DNA of 38,773 bases, taken from the IMG/VR virus record IMGVR_UViG_3300010401_000055, positions 1 through 38,773 of that record, one strand, 5' to 3'. Both the position numbers and the translations under genes were made by a program. Positions within the stretch are counted from its first letter, which is position 1. The number at the start of each line of letters is the position of its first letter. This document shows, piece by piece, positions 19,206-26,128 of the stretch. The DNA comes from a virus. The notes below the pieces were generated by a model. It did not search any database and was not told the DNA's origin. It was given only the letters and a program-made list of their open reading frames with translations.

Positions 19206-19484
19206 TTACCACACTTGTCCATTCGGGTCGCCCTTCGACCAATCGGGTTCGTCGCTGAGGTTATCAAATACTGACACGATGACGCTATGTTCTGCTTGCG
19301 GTAGATCGCGGTTCTTTTCGTACATGAGCACCCCATTGACGTGCAACGTGCGCTGGTGAGCATACGCCCAATCCAACAGGTGCGCGACTTGATCCACCTC
19401 GGCACCTGAGAGCCCTTGCACAGGCACCCCGCTCAGAGGACCGTCATAGAAATCTCCGTGATCTATCGTGACGTGGACTATCAT
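19206..19484 (-). CDS. 92-aa protein of unknown function
   Basis: MIVHVTIDHGDFYDGPLSGV and GLSGAEVDQVAHLLDWAYAH: beta then helix, acidic C-terminus. Starts directly after the upstream TAG. No family recognised. Confidence 0.58.
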   Translation of the reverse strand: MIVHVTIDHGDFYDGPLSGVPVQGLSGAEVDQVAHLLDWAYAHQRTLHVNGVLMYEKNRDLPQAEHSVIVSVFDNLSDEPDWSKGDPNGQVW

Positions 19485-19706
19485 CTAAAAATACCGTCCT
19501 GTTTTATGGTGCAACTCTTCTTCAATAGGCTTAGTGAACCTGAAAATCAGGGTTTCAAGTTCTGAGATATCCCGTTGAAGGGCCCGGAGGTCCTCGGGTG
19601 CCATCTCTCGGAGATCACGTTTGAACCCCTTGGAATTCCGAGGGAATAGCGCCTGCACCGTCTTAAGGTTGAGAACCGCGGCGTAAAATGCTGGGGTCTT
19701 TGTCAT
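19485..19706 (-). CDS. 73-aa protein of unknown function
   Basis: MTKTPAFYAAVLNLKTVQAL, then helices LREMAPEDLRALQRDISELE. Lies directly downstream of the sigma region 4 gene with ATGA coupling, so it might be a partner of that protein (inference). Confidence 0.58.
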   Translation of the reverse strand: MTKTPAFYAAVLNLKTVQALFPRNSKGFKRDLREMAPEDLRALQRDISELETLIFRFTKPIEEELHHKTGRYF

Positions 19707-20134
19707 GCGTTCACCAAAAAGTCTTTCAGGTACTTGGATCGTGCTGGATGCCGCAGTTTTCGTAAGGCTTTCTGATAAATTTGACGGATACGCTCTGGAC
19801 CAACATCAAATACCACGCTCGTTTCTGCTAAGGTATGGGCGTCGATGACCCCAATCCCAAACAGATACCGCACGACTTTTTCCTCTCGCGGCGTCAGGGT
19901 TTCCAGCGTCGATTCAATACACTGCTTGAGGTCAATCTGTCGGATACCGCCATCATAGGTGGGATGGGGTGCATAGGTCGGATGCTGGACTGTACCGAGA
20001 TCAGCAATCGCCACGACCCCCAACCGAGGAGAGGGTCGCCCCTTCTTTCCAAACAACAACCCTCGCTGATACCGCGACTCAAGGTTGTGAGTCCAGGCGG
20101 GGTCTCGTTCCTCATACTTGTGGGGTTTTCCCAT
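19703..20134 (-). CDS. stand-alone sigma70 region 4 protein
   Basis: 143 residues. The C-terminal half is a near-complete sigma70 region 4: LTPREEKVVRYLFGIGV (about 80-96), then TLAETSVVFDVGPERIRQIY (about 101-120) and KALRKLRHPARSKYL, mirroring the RpoD helix-turn-helix that reads the -35 element. Region 2 (the -10 reader) and region 1 are absent; the first 75 residues are a basic, Pro-containing segment. It may work as a transcription activator or competitor that occupies the beta flap, or as half of a split sigma factor. The overlapping downstream gene may be its partner. Confidence 0.82.
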   Translation of the reverse strand: MGKPHKYEERDPAWTHNLESRYQRGLLFGKKGRPSPRLGVVAIADLGTVQHPTYAPHPTYDGGIRQIDLKQCIESTLETLTPREEKVVRYLFGIGVIDAHTLAETSVVFDVGPERIRQIYQKALRKLRHPARSKYLKDFLVNA

Positions 20135-20136
20135 GA

Positions 20137-20268
20137 TTACTTCACTTCTCTTTCAAAGGGTTCTGGACCGACTTGACAGGATAACTCGAACCCCGCAAAG
20201 TGGGATGCCTGAACCGTCTCGACCGTCAGTCCAATACGTTGACAGAATTCCTCAAAGGTTTCTTCCAT
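20137..20268 (-). CDS. 43-aa acidic peptide
   Basis: MEETFEEFCQRIGLTVETVQ to FEREVK, with two Cys. Ends 2 nt before the sigma-like gene. No family recognised. Confidence 0.5.
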   Translation of the reverse strand: MEETFEEFCQRIGLTVETVQASHFAGFELSCQVGPEPFEREVK

Positions 20269-20270
20269 GA

Positions 20271-20438
20271 CTACTTGATCCTCGTAATATGGCTCTGCCA
20301 CACATACATGCCATCGGTCATCGTATACAACGTCTCGTGCCCCGGGTCAATAGTAATCTTGGCAACTTCACTGATCGCCAGGACCCCACCATTCCGGTAT
20401 TCGGCCCAATCGCCTATCTTAATAAGAAATTCGTTCAC
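20271..20438 (-). CDS. 55-aa beta-rich protein (GTG start)
   Basis: VNEFLIKIGDWAEYRNGGVL, then ISEVAKITIDPGHETLYTMT, ending HITRIK; a compact beta fold. GTGA overlap with the upstream gene. Its C-terminal RIK and size recall the upstream neighbour, so the two may be distant duplicates. Confidence 0.55.
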   Translation of the reverse strand: MNEFLIKIGDWAEYRNGGVLAISEVAKITIDPGHETLYTMTDGMYVWQSHITRIK

Positions 20439-20653
20439 TTGATCCTCACCGCAACCGACGTAATATCCTGCACATACACGTCGCCCATTTCCCCGTTGGG
20501 GCAGATCGGCGTCACGACATCACAAAACCAACGGGCATACGGCTTGTTATCATCCGCCTGCCACTTCTTGAGCACATACCAGGTCCACGATCCGGCTCGC
20601 CAGACTTCGTAGGCATTCTCTCGCTTGACTGTTTTTGCATAGATGTTTTTCAT
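20435..20653 (-). CDS. 72-aa protein of unknown function
   Basis: From MKNIYAKTVKRENAYEVWRA; WTWYVLKKWQADDNKPYARW is a recurring aromatic motif in phage hypotheticals. AGGAG lies 5-6 nt before the ATG. ATGA with the upstream gene. Confidence 0.62.
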   Translation of the reverse strand: MKNIYAKTVKRENAYEVWRAGSWTWYVLKKWQADDNKPYARWFCDVVTPICPNGEMGDVYVQDITSVAVRIK

Positions 20654-20817
20654 GAAAACTCCTGTTTTGAACGTTTTGTGATCTCTTCCTGAAACGCCCA
20701 TATGGCGGTCTCAAGATTGTGGGGCACCGGAATTGAGTTCTTTTCGAGGGTACCCTTCGCCGCGACCAGGTCGGCTAACTCTGCACGAAGGGCTAACTCT
20801 TTGAGTAGTCTATCCAT
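20650..20817 (-). CDS. 55-aa helical protein
   Basis: MDRLLKELALRAELADLVAA, then a Pro-containing linker and AIWAFQEEITKRSKQ. Possible helix hairpin. Follows the upstream stop by 2 nt. Confidence 0.55.
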   Translation of the reverse strand: MDRLLKELALRAELADLVAAKGTLEKNSIPVPHNLETAIWAFQEEITKRSKQEFS

Positions 20818-20819
20818 GC

Positions 20820-21224
20820 TTACCGTCCCTTCACTTCCATAGACTTGATATACCCTGACTGATCCACGACCTTGTAGTACCGATGGCCCTTCGCGTCTTG
20901 CTTCGTGAAACTCACATTCTGAATCGGGTGCGTACCCATCCCCATCAACTGGCGAATGTCCACGGAACCCTCTGACATGCAGGGCACCGGGTGACTATAA
21001 TTCGTTCCGCTGCCAATATGCACCAGAGAGAAGAATTTCCAGATTTTGCCATCGCTGTATTCTTTGGACTGTTCATGGCTCAGAATCGTCATGACGACCA
21101 CATACTCGGCACGGTCGCTCGTTCGCACTCGGTCACCCGCGTGAACGTAGAACTGCTTGAAATCACGATCACATTCCACGATAATGCGGTCCATCATGGC
21201 TTTGGATTCTTCGGCGGTCATCAT
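20820..21224 (-). CDS. 134-aa protein of unknown function
   Basis: Helical N-terminus (EESKAMMDRIIVECDRDF), then a beta-rich core (AGDRVRTSDRAEYVVVMTIL) and a C-terminal GHRYYKVVDQSGYIKS strand pair. TAACATGATG start. No catalytic motif seen. Confidence 0.6.
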   Translation of the reverse strand: MMTAEESKAMMDRIIVECDRDFKQFYVHAGDRVRTSDRAEYVVVMTILSHEQSKEYSDGKIWKFFSLVHIGSGTNYSHPVPCMSEGSVDIRQLMGMGTHPIQNVSFTKQDAKGHRYYKVVDQSGYIKSMEVKGR

Positions 21225-21225
21225 G

Positions 21226-21447
21226 TTATTTGCTGCGCTTTCGCATCAGACGGGCAATGACGTTGCGGGCGACTTGCTCGCTCTTATAGCCATCGCGGTT
21301 ATTGGAAGGTGTATTGAAACCCGCATGGCCCATCGTGATAAAGAATCGTCCGGTGGGGGCTTGCTTGACGGCTTCGGGGCACGTCTCACAAAGACCGCGG
21401 TTATCAAACGAATCAAGACAGGTGCTATACAAGTAACTGGGTATCAT
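21226..21447 (-). CDS. 73-aa conserved phage protein
   Basis: Contains CLDSFDNRGLCETCPEAV (Cys cluster) and GRFFITMGHAGFNTPSNNRD, a Gly/Asn-rich motif repeatedly seen in phage hypotheticals. TAACATG start. May bind a metal through the C-x9-C-x2-C set. Confidence 0.62.
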   Translation of the reverse strand: MIPSYLYSTCLDSFDNRGLCETCPEAVKQAPTGRFFITMGHAGFNTPSNNRDGYKSEQVARNVIARLMRKRSK

Positions 21448-21448
21448 G

Positions 21449-21655
21449 TTAGGCAGTATTCCGTTCTTCTAAGATGGTGAGGGCTCGATGGGCGACGGTT
21501 TTAATCGCTTGAATATCACAGTATTGCAGGGGCCCGACGACGCCCGCAGCATCAATCTGTCTGAGCGCCGCTTGCATTTCGAGAAACGACCTCTCCTCAA
21601 TGAGACGATAATTCCGTGCGTCAATCCGAATAGTTTTGTGAATCGTTAAGTTCAT
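21449..21655 (-). CDS. 68-aa protein of unknown function
   Basis: From MNLTIHKTIRIDARNYRLIE; strand plus two helices. AGGAGG precedes this ATG closely; an ATG 12 nt upstream is possible. First gene after the promoter at 21681. Confidence 0.58.
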   Translation of the reverse strand: MNLTIHKTIRIDARNYRLIEERSFLEMQAALRQIDAAGVVGPLQYCDIQAIKTVAHRALTILEERNTA

Positions 21656-21680
21656 AATCCTCCTCATTCCCTACACTATA

Positions 21681-21708
21681 ATTGTATCATATCTACCGGG
21701 AATGTCAA
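21681..21708 (-). promoter_or_regulatory. sigma70-like promoter
   Basis: TTGACA, 16 nt, TACAAT with extended TGA on the minus strand. Heads the operon that includes the sigma region 4 gene. Confidence 0.77.
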
Positions 21709-21726
21709 GTCCTCTAAGTGCTTGAT

Positions 21727-21810
21727 TTAATTAACGATTTCCCAGGCAATCAGTACGGCCGACACGACCATAGCGATATACGTGAGCATATCTCTCTGTT
21801 TTTGGGTCAT
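21727..21810 (-). CDS. 27-aa membrane peptide
   Basis: MTQKQRDMLTYIAMVVSAVL then IAWEIVN: one membrane segment with a basic N-terminus. Follows the upstream stop by 2 nt. Last gene of its operon. Confidence 0.45.
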   Translation of the reverse strand: MTQKQRDMLTYIAMVVSAVLIAWEIVN

Positions 21811-21812
21811 GA

Positions 21813-22382
21813 TTACCGCACGATCCTTTCAAGTTCCATGCACCGCGGGGGCACATTCCACGTCTTTTGGTCATCGGTGCGTACTTGCACCCGGGTTCTG
21901 TTAATCTTGACGATCTTTCCACGCAACCCATTGGACAATCTGACTCGCACACCAATCGTGAACCCTGCGCCCACGGCGGCGTTCAACTTGTCCATGCGTT
22001 CCTCAGTGCGCCGTTGACGGGCTTGACGAAACATGGGGTGCTGAATGCGGCGACGGTGGCGTGACGAGAGGCCTCCAAGAATGGTGTCCAGAATAGACAG
22101 TCCATCCTTCGCGCCTTCATCCACAGAGATAAACCCTCCGCGGTGCGCGGTGATACCGAGTAACGTCTGACAATGGGTCAGGGCCCTGTTGAGTTCCGCG
22201 GCCTTCTTGGAGACCTGGGTGCTTGACAATTCGCCATCACAGGTGAGGTTTTCGGGGCTGAGTTCGTTCTCAATGCGTTCGATCCACTGGCGAGCATTCG
22301 CTGGGCGGGGCATCGTGAGACCGAAACCGGTCTTATTCCCAAATAATCTGAGGTGTTCGAGTGTTTTTTCAAAATAGTTCAT
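21813..22382 (-). CDS. 189-aa protein with KOW-like C-terminus
   Basis: The N-terminal 130 residues are helical and basic (RHRRRIQHPMFRQARQRRTE). The C-terminal 50 residues (GVRVRLSNGLRGKIVKINRT, then VQVRTDDQKTWNVPP) have the Gly-centred beta pattern of KOW/SH3-like RNA- or protein-binding domains. Possible RNA-binding regulator; function not established. ATGA start. Confidence 0.63.
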   Translation of the reverse strand: MNYFEKTLEHLRLFGNKTGFGLTMPRPANARQWIERIENELSPENLTCDGELSSTQVSKKAAELNRALTHCQTLLGITAHRGGFISVDEGAKDGLSILDTILGGLSSRHRRRIQHPMFRQARQRRTEERMDKLNAAVGAGFTIGVRVRLSNGLRGKIVKINRTRVQVRTDDQKTWNVPPRCMELERIVR

Positions 22383-22528
22383 GCTGATTCTCCCTGATGG
22401 TGGGCGTAGAGGTACGCAAGACGAACAAGGCGCTTTTGGTCGGCGGTCATGTTCCGATAGGTCGCTCGATCTTCGTCAAGCAACAAGTTTGACAGCCATT
22501 CCTTCTCTGGAAATTGGGGGATCAACAT
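22379..22528 (-). CDS. 49-aa protein of unknown function
   Basis: MLIPQFPEKEWLSNLLLDED, then YRNMTADQKRLVRLAYLYAH: helical, ending HHQGESA. ATGA coupling with the next gene. Confidence 0.55.
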   Translation of the reverse strand: MLIPQFPEKEWLSNLLLDEDRATYRNMTADQKRLVRLAYLYAHHQGESA

Positions 22529-22531
22529 GGA

Positions 22532-22612
22532 TTAGGACGCCAGCGACAAGGTAAGGGCTGCCGTAGCGACACAGGCGAACAAAAACCACATGACATTGGA
22601 TAACGACCGCAT
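22532..22612 (-). CDS. 26-aa membrane peptide
   Basis: MRSLSNVMWFLFACVATAAL, TLSLAS: one membrane segment. GGAGG 7 nt before the ATG; first gene after the promoter at 22667. Confidence 0.48.
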   Translation of the reverse strand: MRSLSNVMWFLFACVATAALTLSLAS

Positions 22613-22666
22613 GTTACAACCTCCAAAAGTGTGTGAGGGGAATTCCCTCTCATTTCCTACACTATA

Positions 22667-22694
22667 ATTCTATCATATTGCATAGAAAAGTCAA
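22667..22694 (-). promoter_or_regulatory. sigma70-like promoter
   Basis: TTGACT, 16 nt, TAGAAT with extended TGA on the minus strand. Start near 22660; the leader contains a small GAGGGAATTCCCCTC inverted repeat. Heads 22612-21727. Confidence 0.75.
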
Positions 22695-22734
22695 GGGCCT
22701 AGGGGTGCTTTACCGCAAAAAAGCGGTTTTTAAT

Positions 22735-22752
22735 GTGTACAATCCTGTACAA
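22735..22752. promoter_or_regulatory. TGTACA inverted repeat, putative operator
   Basis: GTGTACA-ATCC-TGTACAA, followed on the minus strand by ATTAAAA as at 7946 and 13770. About 45 bp upstream of the promoter at 22667. Two ACCGC-N6-GCGGT hairpins flank it (22712-22727 and near 22796-22809). Confidence 0.5.
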
Positions 22753-22816
22753 ACGTACAAAACTGAACTACCGAGATAGGAAAAACGGAGGAAACCGCAG
22801 AAAAGCGGTAAGAATG

Positions 22817-22963
22817 CTACTTATGGGGCAGGACGCGGTGATAGGTATGAATCAATGTGTGACAATCGGCGCAATACCGGTGCACCAAGACCGTATCGTC
22901 ATGGGGTCCAGGTGTCTTGGCATCCGTCTCAGTGAACCGCAGGTGGTCGCAACGAATCAACAT
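22817..22963 (-). CDS. 48-aa Cys/His-rich peptide
   Basis: MLIRCDHLRFTETDAK, HRYCADCHTLIHTYHRV: CxxC plus several His form a plausible zinc site. GAGGT 8 nt before the ATG; TGATG overlap upstream. Last gene of the long operon beginning at 29009. Confidence 0.55.
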   Translation of the reverse strand: MLIRCDHLRFTETDAKTPGPHDDTVLVHRYCADCHTLIHTYHRVLPHK

Positions 22964-23127
22964 CAGTGATACCTCATGGGCTCGACCACCCAATGGTGCC
23001 CGGTGCCTTGTATCTCACTATTATCGTTGAACATCGCCGCATGTTCCTCGGCTTGTGCGAGCGTCAAGTTCTCTGCGCTCCACACAATGGCACCCTCACG
23101 GGTTCGGCACACAATTTTGTAGTTCAT
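22963..23127 (-). CDS. 54-aa protein of unknown function
   Basis: MNYKIVCRTREGAIVWSAEN, LTLAQAEEHAAMFND: beta hairpin followed by an amphipathic helix, the 'IV-R...LTLAEA-E-A..' layout of small phage proteins. ATGA start. Confidence 0.57.
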   Translation of the reverse strand: MNYKIVCRTREGAIVWSAENLTLAQAEEHAAMFNDNSEIQGTGHHWVVEPMRYH

Positions 23128-23264
23128 CTGGTCCCCCTTGCCTCATCAATCACCTGTGACCCTGGATAAGTAAAATACGCTTCCTTCGGTGTCTGATCTA
23201 TCGCAGAGGCACCCCACGCAATCAGAAACGCCGCCAGAATAATTCCCAATGTTTCAATAATCAT
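23124..23264 (-). CDS. 46-aa membrane peptide
   Basis: MIIETLGIILAAFLIAWGAS, then a polar tail YFTYPGSQVIDEARGTR. Start with AAGGT 7 nt upstream; a longer frame would overlap the upstream peptide gene. Confidence 0.52.
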   Translation of the reverse strand: MIIETLGIILAAFLIAWGASAIDQTPKEAYFTYPGSQVIDEARGTR

Positions 23265-23265
23265 A

Positions 23266-23355
23266 TCAATACCTTCGTAGTTTCCATACGACCACACACA
23301 GGCATCCGAATGCCCACGCCAATTCACCGAGGATCAACCATTCCAAGGGTGTCAT
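23266..23355 (-). CDS. 29-aa membrane peptide
   Basis: MTPLEWLILGELAWAFGCLC, VVVWKLRRY: one membrane helix with basic C-terminus. ATGA start. Confidence 0.47.
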   Translation of the reverse strand: MTPLEWLILGELAWAFGCLCVVVWKLRRY

Positions 23356-23633
23356 GACAGCAGGGTCCTCGCCAACCCAATGGCATCAATCACGAGAAAC
23401 CCTGAGTACAACGCCACCAATCCGGTTGAGCCTCTGGAATAGGACGCTGACAACAGGAGGGCGCTGGCAATTTCCCATAACACGTAACAGAGGAGCATCG
23501 GTGGAAACGGTGTGGTCGCCGCAATCAACATCGTGGCGCCCAAAGAAATCCCCATACCCAAGGACTCCACTAAGAGCCGCAGCGGATGGGTCGCATAATC
23601 TTTCTTAATAAATTCAACGGTGGAGGCAATCAT
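23352..23633 (-). CDS. 93-aa multi-pass membrane protein
   Basis: From MIASTVEFIKKDYATHPLRL: a soluble helix, then three hydrophobic segments (GMGISLGATMLIAA, MLLCYVLWEIASALLLSA, LVALYSGFLVIDAIGLA). The 'F-K-DYA-HPLR--VE' lead is known from phage membrane proteins of unknown function. ATGA start. Confidence 0.62.
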   Translation of the reverse strand: MIASTVEFIKKDYATHPLRLLVESLGMGISLGATMLIAATTPFPPMLLCYVLWEIASALLLSASYSRGSTGLVALYSGFLVIDAIGLARTLLS

Positions 23634-23728
23634 ACCCCACCATCCTTCCACAGGTATAACAGCCACCCAACGAGCACCCCGACTAACACACCGACGGCGA
23701 CGAGGCTCGCAAGCATTCCAATCAACAT
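23630..23728 (-). CDS. 32-aa membrane peptide
   Basis: MLIGMLASLVAVGVLVGVLV, GWLLYLWKDGGV: one membrane helix with Val/Gly periodicity. Seven-nt overlap with the upstream stop. Confidence 0.5.
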   Translation of the reverse strand: MLIGMLASLVAVGVLVGVLVGWLLYLWKDGGV

Positions 23729-23931
23729 CCTTCACCTCCCATATCCATCGCTTCACTCAACTTTTCAATGGCTTGCTCCACCAATGCAATACGCTGCATT
23801 TTCTTTTTCCCGCCACCCTGTTCATGGATCAAGTCGACCTCTCCGTCCAGCAGGCCCTCCAAGTGACTCAACACAATAGGCAAGTCATAACCATGTTCAT
23901 AACTCAGTGACCCAATCCCGAACGCTTTCAT
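23722..23931 (-). CDS. 69-aa protein of unknown function
   Basis: From MKAFGIGSLSYEHGYDLPIV; then GLLDGEVDLIHEQ and a C-terminal helix ending DMGGEGC. The ATG lies in an ATGA overlap. No family recognised. Confidence 0.57.
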   Translation of the reverse strand: MKAFGIGSLSYEHGYDLPIVLSHLEGLLDGEVDLIHEQGGGKKKMQRIALVEQAIEKLSEAMDMGGEGC

Positions 23932-24146
23932 GATCGTCCCTTCCACGGCGCCAGGATCAACGCGGTAAACACCCAGGTGACTAAGAAGGTCACGATGGGA
24001 TGGTGCATCACCGCGTAGAGGATGAACAGCCCCGCGATGATCGTTAAGGGTACCGCCAGCATCAAGCACCCCACCCAATTCTGCCATCGCATCTCTCGGA
24101 ACCCGGGGTTCCAGGTAATCAATACTCGCTGAATAGACTGTAACAT
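23928..24146 (-). CDS. 72-aa two-pass membrane protein
   Basis: A soluble, Trp-rich N-terminus (LQSIQRVLITWNPGFREMRW), then GCLMLAVPLTIIAGLFILYA and PIVTFLVTWVFTALILA. Ends APWKGRS. Confidence 0.6.
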   Translation of the reverse strand: MLQSIQRVLITWNPGFREMRWQNWVGCLMLAVPLTIIAGLFILYAVMHHPIVTFLVTWVFTALILAPWKGRS

Positions 24147-24147
24147 C

Positions 24148-24288
24148 TCACCAGTTCTCCCATAACCATGCTAGCATAATGAGCACCGCCACGCACCCCT
24201 GTGCCACCCAAAACCACTGTAACCCTCGACACAGGATACAGGTGCTCTGTGCACCGCAGGGAATAAACACATGCTTCCAGTTAATCAT
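24148..24288 (-). CDS. 46-aa membrane peptide with CxxC
   Basis: MINWKHVFIPCGAQSTCILC, then a Trp-rich hydrophobic helix ending LAWLWENW. The CILC near the membrane could bind metal or be redox active. Eight-nt overlap (ATGATTAA) with the upstream gene. Confidence 0.52.
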   Translation of the reverse strand: MINWKHVFIPCGAQSTCILCRGLQWFWVAQGCVAVLIMLAWLWENW

Positions 24289-24508
24289 GGTCCAGCGCCT
24301 TATGGTTCAATTCCTTACCGCATTCCTGACAGACCTCCCAGTAGTAGAGGCTCCCATAGGATCGGTCATAGTAAGGCAGTTTGTCTATATGTTGGCAGGT
24401 GTCCAGTACACCGCGGTTCATGATGCGGATGCGTGACGCATAAAAGTTCTGCATCGTGAAGTCTAACGCGGTAGCATAGAGACCCTGGAAATAGGCGAGG
24501 TCGCTCAT
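24281..24508 (-). CDS. 75-aa protein with C-terminal zinc knuckle
   Basis: Helical first half (FQGLYATALDFTMQNFYASR), then VLDTCQHIDKLPYY and WEVCQECGKELNHKALDHD; Cys and His spacing fits one zinc site. ATGA start. Confidence 0.58.
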   Translation of the reverse strand: MSDLAYFQGLYATALDFTMQNFYASRIRIMNRGVLDTCQHIDKLPYYDRSYGSLYYWEVCQECGKELNHKALDHD

Positions 24509-24744
24509 ATCACCAAGCCTTTATCAGGTGCGCTGTGGTCCTCAACGAATTGTGTGTTGCGCACCCTTAGAATGATTTTGTTATCCTCGGTGGCGAAGAA
24601 CTGGACACCTGCCACCTCTTTGCGTATATCATCGATCTCTGCGGCACTAAACACCTGCTCACCACCTAAGCGATAGAGCAAGCATCCTAAGAACATCCGT
24701 TGCAGGTGCTCAGAGAGGTCTGCGGTATTGATTGGGTCCATCAT
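24505..24744 (-). CDS. 79-aa protein of unknown function
   Basis: Helical N-terminal domain (NTADLSEHLQRMFLGCLLYR), FSAAEIDDIRKEVAG, then FATEDNKIILRVRN: a helix-helix-strand pattern seen in phage hypotheticals. The 151 bp upstream (24745-24895) hold no gene with a normal start but do hold an open frame; see findings. Confidence 0.58.
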   Translation of the reverse strand: MMDPINTADLSEHLQRMFLGCLLYRLGGEQVFSAAEIDDIRKEVAGVQFFATEDNKIILRVRNTQFVEDHSAPDKGLVI

Positions 24745-24895
24745 GATCCTTTCAGGGTCGCACCACGGACCCCCTGTTTTTGAGGAGTCTGGGTGCCTTG
24801 GTAAATTCTGTATCCAATGGCTACAGAAATTGATATTCCGGTAACTATCCTATTTCCTACTGATCGGTAGCCTACCGACTTGACTGCGGTATCTT

Positions 24896-25084
24896 CTATT
24901 CCGGTAGATCACTGGAATAGTCAGTTTTACAGGGCACATAGCCTCTGTTGGCACGTAGGTTCATAATTCGTCGTTGCGCCCTTTGTCGGTCAATTGTGAC
25001 CCTTAGGGTGAAGGTTTTGAACGGTCCTCTGACTGTATACCATTCCAACTCCCAATTAGTTACCGGAGTAGTGGTATCAATCAT
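24896..25084 (-). CDS. 62-aa protein of unknown function
   Basis: From MIDTTTPVTNWELEWYTVRG; strands then a helix RQRAQRRIMNLRANRGY. Eight-nt overlap (ATGATTGA) with the upstream stop. Ends in a TAG beside which another frame stays open. Confidence 0.55.
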   Translation of the reverse strand: MIDTTTPVTNWELEWYTVRGPFKTFTLRVTIDRQRAQRRIMNLRANRGYVPCKTDYSSDLPE

Positions 25085-25286
25085 TGTCATGGTTCCAGGC
25101 CTTCCAGAACCGTTTGGCTTCATCAGGCGTCAATGACAATTTTTGTCCCTCAATCCAGGTGAGGTGCAACCCTCGTTCATCAAGGCCCACTACTTCCGTT
25201 TCTTGGAGAATAAGAAGATACTCGGTGCACACAAAAAATTTAGGGTGTCCGTCGGGCTTGACGTTGACATAATGTGATCGGTACAT
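25077..25286 (-). CDS. 69-aa protein of unknown function
   Basis: MYRSHYVNVKPDGHPKFFVC, then strands, ending LTPDEAKRFWKAWNHDND. Strong AGGAGGG ribosome site 8 nt upstream. Confidence 0.6.
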   Translation of the reverse strand: MYRSHYVNVKPDGHPKFFVCTEYLLILQETEVVGLDERGLHLTWIEGQKLSLTPDEAKRFWKAWNHDND

Positions 25287-25320
25287 GATTAGTCCCTCCT
25301 GTGTTTATCGCAGCACTGAT

Positions 25321-25557
25321 TCATCGGGTCCTCTTAAATCCTGGTCCCGTGTCAATAATGCCATCACACCGATGGGGCACACGTTTCTTAGGTATGGGTG
25401 TCTCCTCGTAGGTACACAGGCCCGTCGCATGGTGGGCAAGTTCCGTGGCGCGAAAGGTAATCAAATCCTTATCAGCATCCGTCTTGACTAATTGTGTCAA
25501 GATATCAAGTTGTGCCAGCAGGCGTGTCTTGGAGCCTGGGGTGAGTCTTAGTCCCAT
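25321..25557 (-). CDS. 78-aa basic protein of unknown function
   Basis: From MGLRLTPGSKTRLLAQLDIL; helical, then a Cys/basic tail (GLCTYEETPIPKKRVPHRCD). Start chosen to give a 10-nt overlap with the upstream gene; an in-frame ATG 12 nt earlier is equally possible. Confidence 0.55.
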   Translation of the reverse strand: MGLRLTPGSKTRLLAQLDILTQLVKTDADKDLITFRATELAHHATGLCTYEETPIPKKRVPHRCDGIIDTGPGFKRTR

Positions 25558-25733
25558 CCTGGCCCCCATGATTGACGGTCCAGGGTACGCTGATATCCTG
25601 CGGCAATCGCAATAATAAGGCGCTTGACGGCGGCTTCCTGATCCTGGGTCAACGGCGTGATGCCGAGGCATTCCTTAATGGCACGGTTGAGCCACGCGGC
25701 ATCGTCATGTTCTTTCTTATCAAACTGGATCAT
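25548..25733 (-). CDS. 61-aa helical protein
   Basis: MIQFDKKEHDDAAWLNRAIK, CLGITPLTQDQEAAVKRLII: helical, ends RQSWGPGWD. ATGA coupling to the MazG-like gene upstream, so perhaps functionally linked. Confidence 0.58.
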   Translation of the reverse strand: MIQFDKKEHDDAAWLNRAIKECLGITPLTQDQEAAVKRLIIAIAAGYQRTLDRQSWGPGWD

Positions 25734-26128
25734 GATTTGTCCCTCGTATGTTTACCGCATCCTGTTGTATCCAGGGTCCAGGTGCGCTGTCGGTTCACTT
25801 GCATCTTCGCATCAATCAGATCATGCAGGTCATAGCCCATACGGTCAGACAAACGATAGAGCACAATCATGATATCGGCGATTTCTGTGGCGGCTTTGGG
25901 ACTCGTATCGGAGACGGAGAGTTCACGGAGCAATTCTGCCATTTCTTCATTGGCGCGTATGGCGACACGGAGATTGGACTTGGTGTTGCCAAACGTCTTG
26001 GAGGCCCAGGTGGAAATGGTGGTTTGTGTTTCGGCGTATTCGTTCGCCTGTTCACGCGCCTTGGCTTTCTGTTGCTTCTTTTCCAGGCGCTTGGCAATTT
26101 TCACCACTTCATCATGGAAGGCTTTCAT
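25730..26128 (-). CDS. MazG-like nucleotide pyrophosphohydrolase
   Basis: 132 residues. The all-alpha NTP-PPase motif is present: NEEMAELLREL (about 60-70; the ExxE part) and, one helix later, EIADIMIVLYRLSDRMGYDL (about 82-101; the ExxD part). A long charged helix (1-40) precedes it. Phage MazG-type enzymes hydrolyse dNTPs or (p)ppGpp-related nucleotides, or remove non-canonical dNTPs; the substrate cannot be told from sequence. Fits the dNTP-handling genes elsewhere in the window. Confidence 0.78.
   Translation of the reverse strand: MKAFHDEVVKIAKRLEKKQQKAKAREQANEYAETQTTISTWASKTFGNTKSNLRVAIRANEEMAELLRELSVSDTSPKAATEIADIMIVLYRLSDRMGYDLHDLIDAKMQVNRQRTWTLDTTGCGKHTRDKS

Noticed and set aside
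22712-22731. Hairpin ACCGC-A6-GCGGT followed by T5 on the plus strand
   Set aside because: It would terminate plus-strand transcription, but no plus-strand gene lies nearby; on the minus strand there is no T run after the stem.
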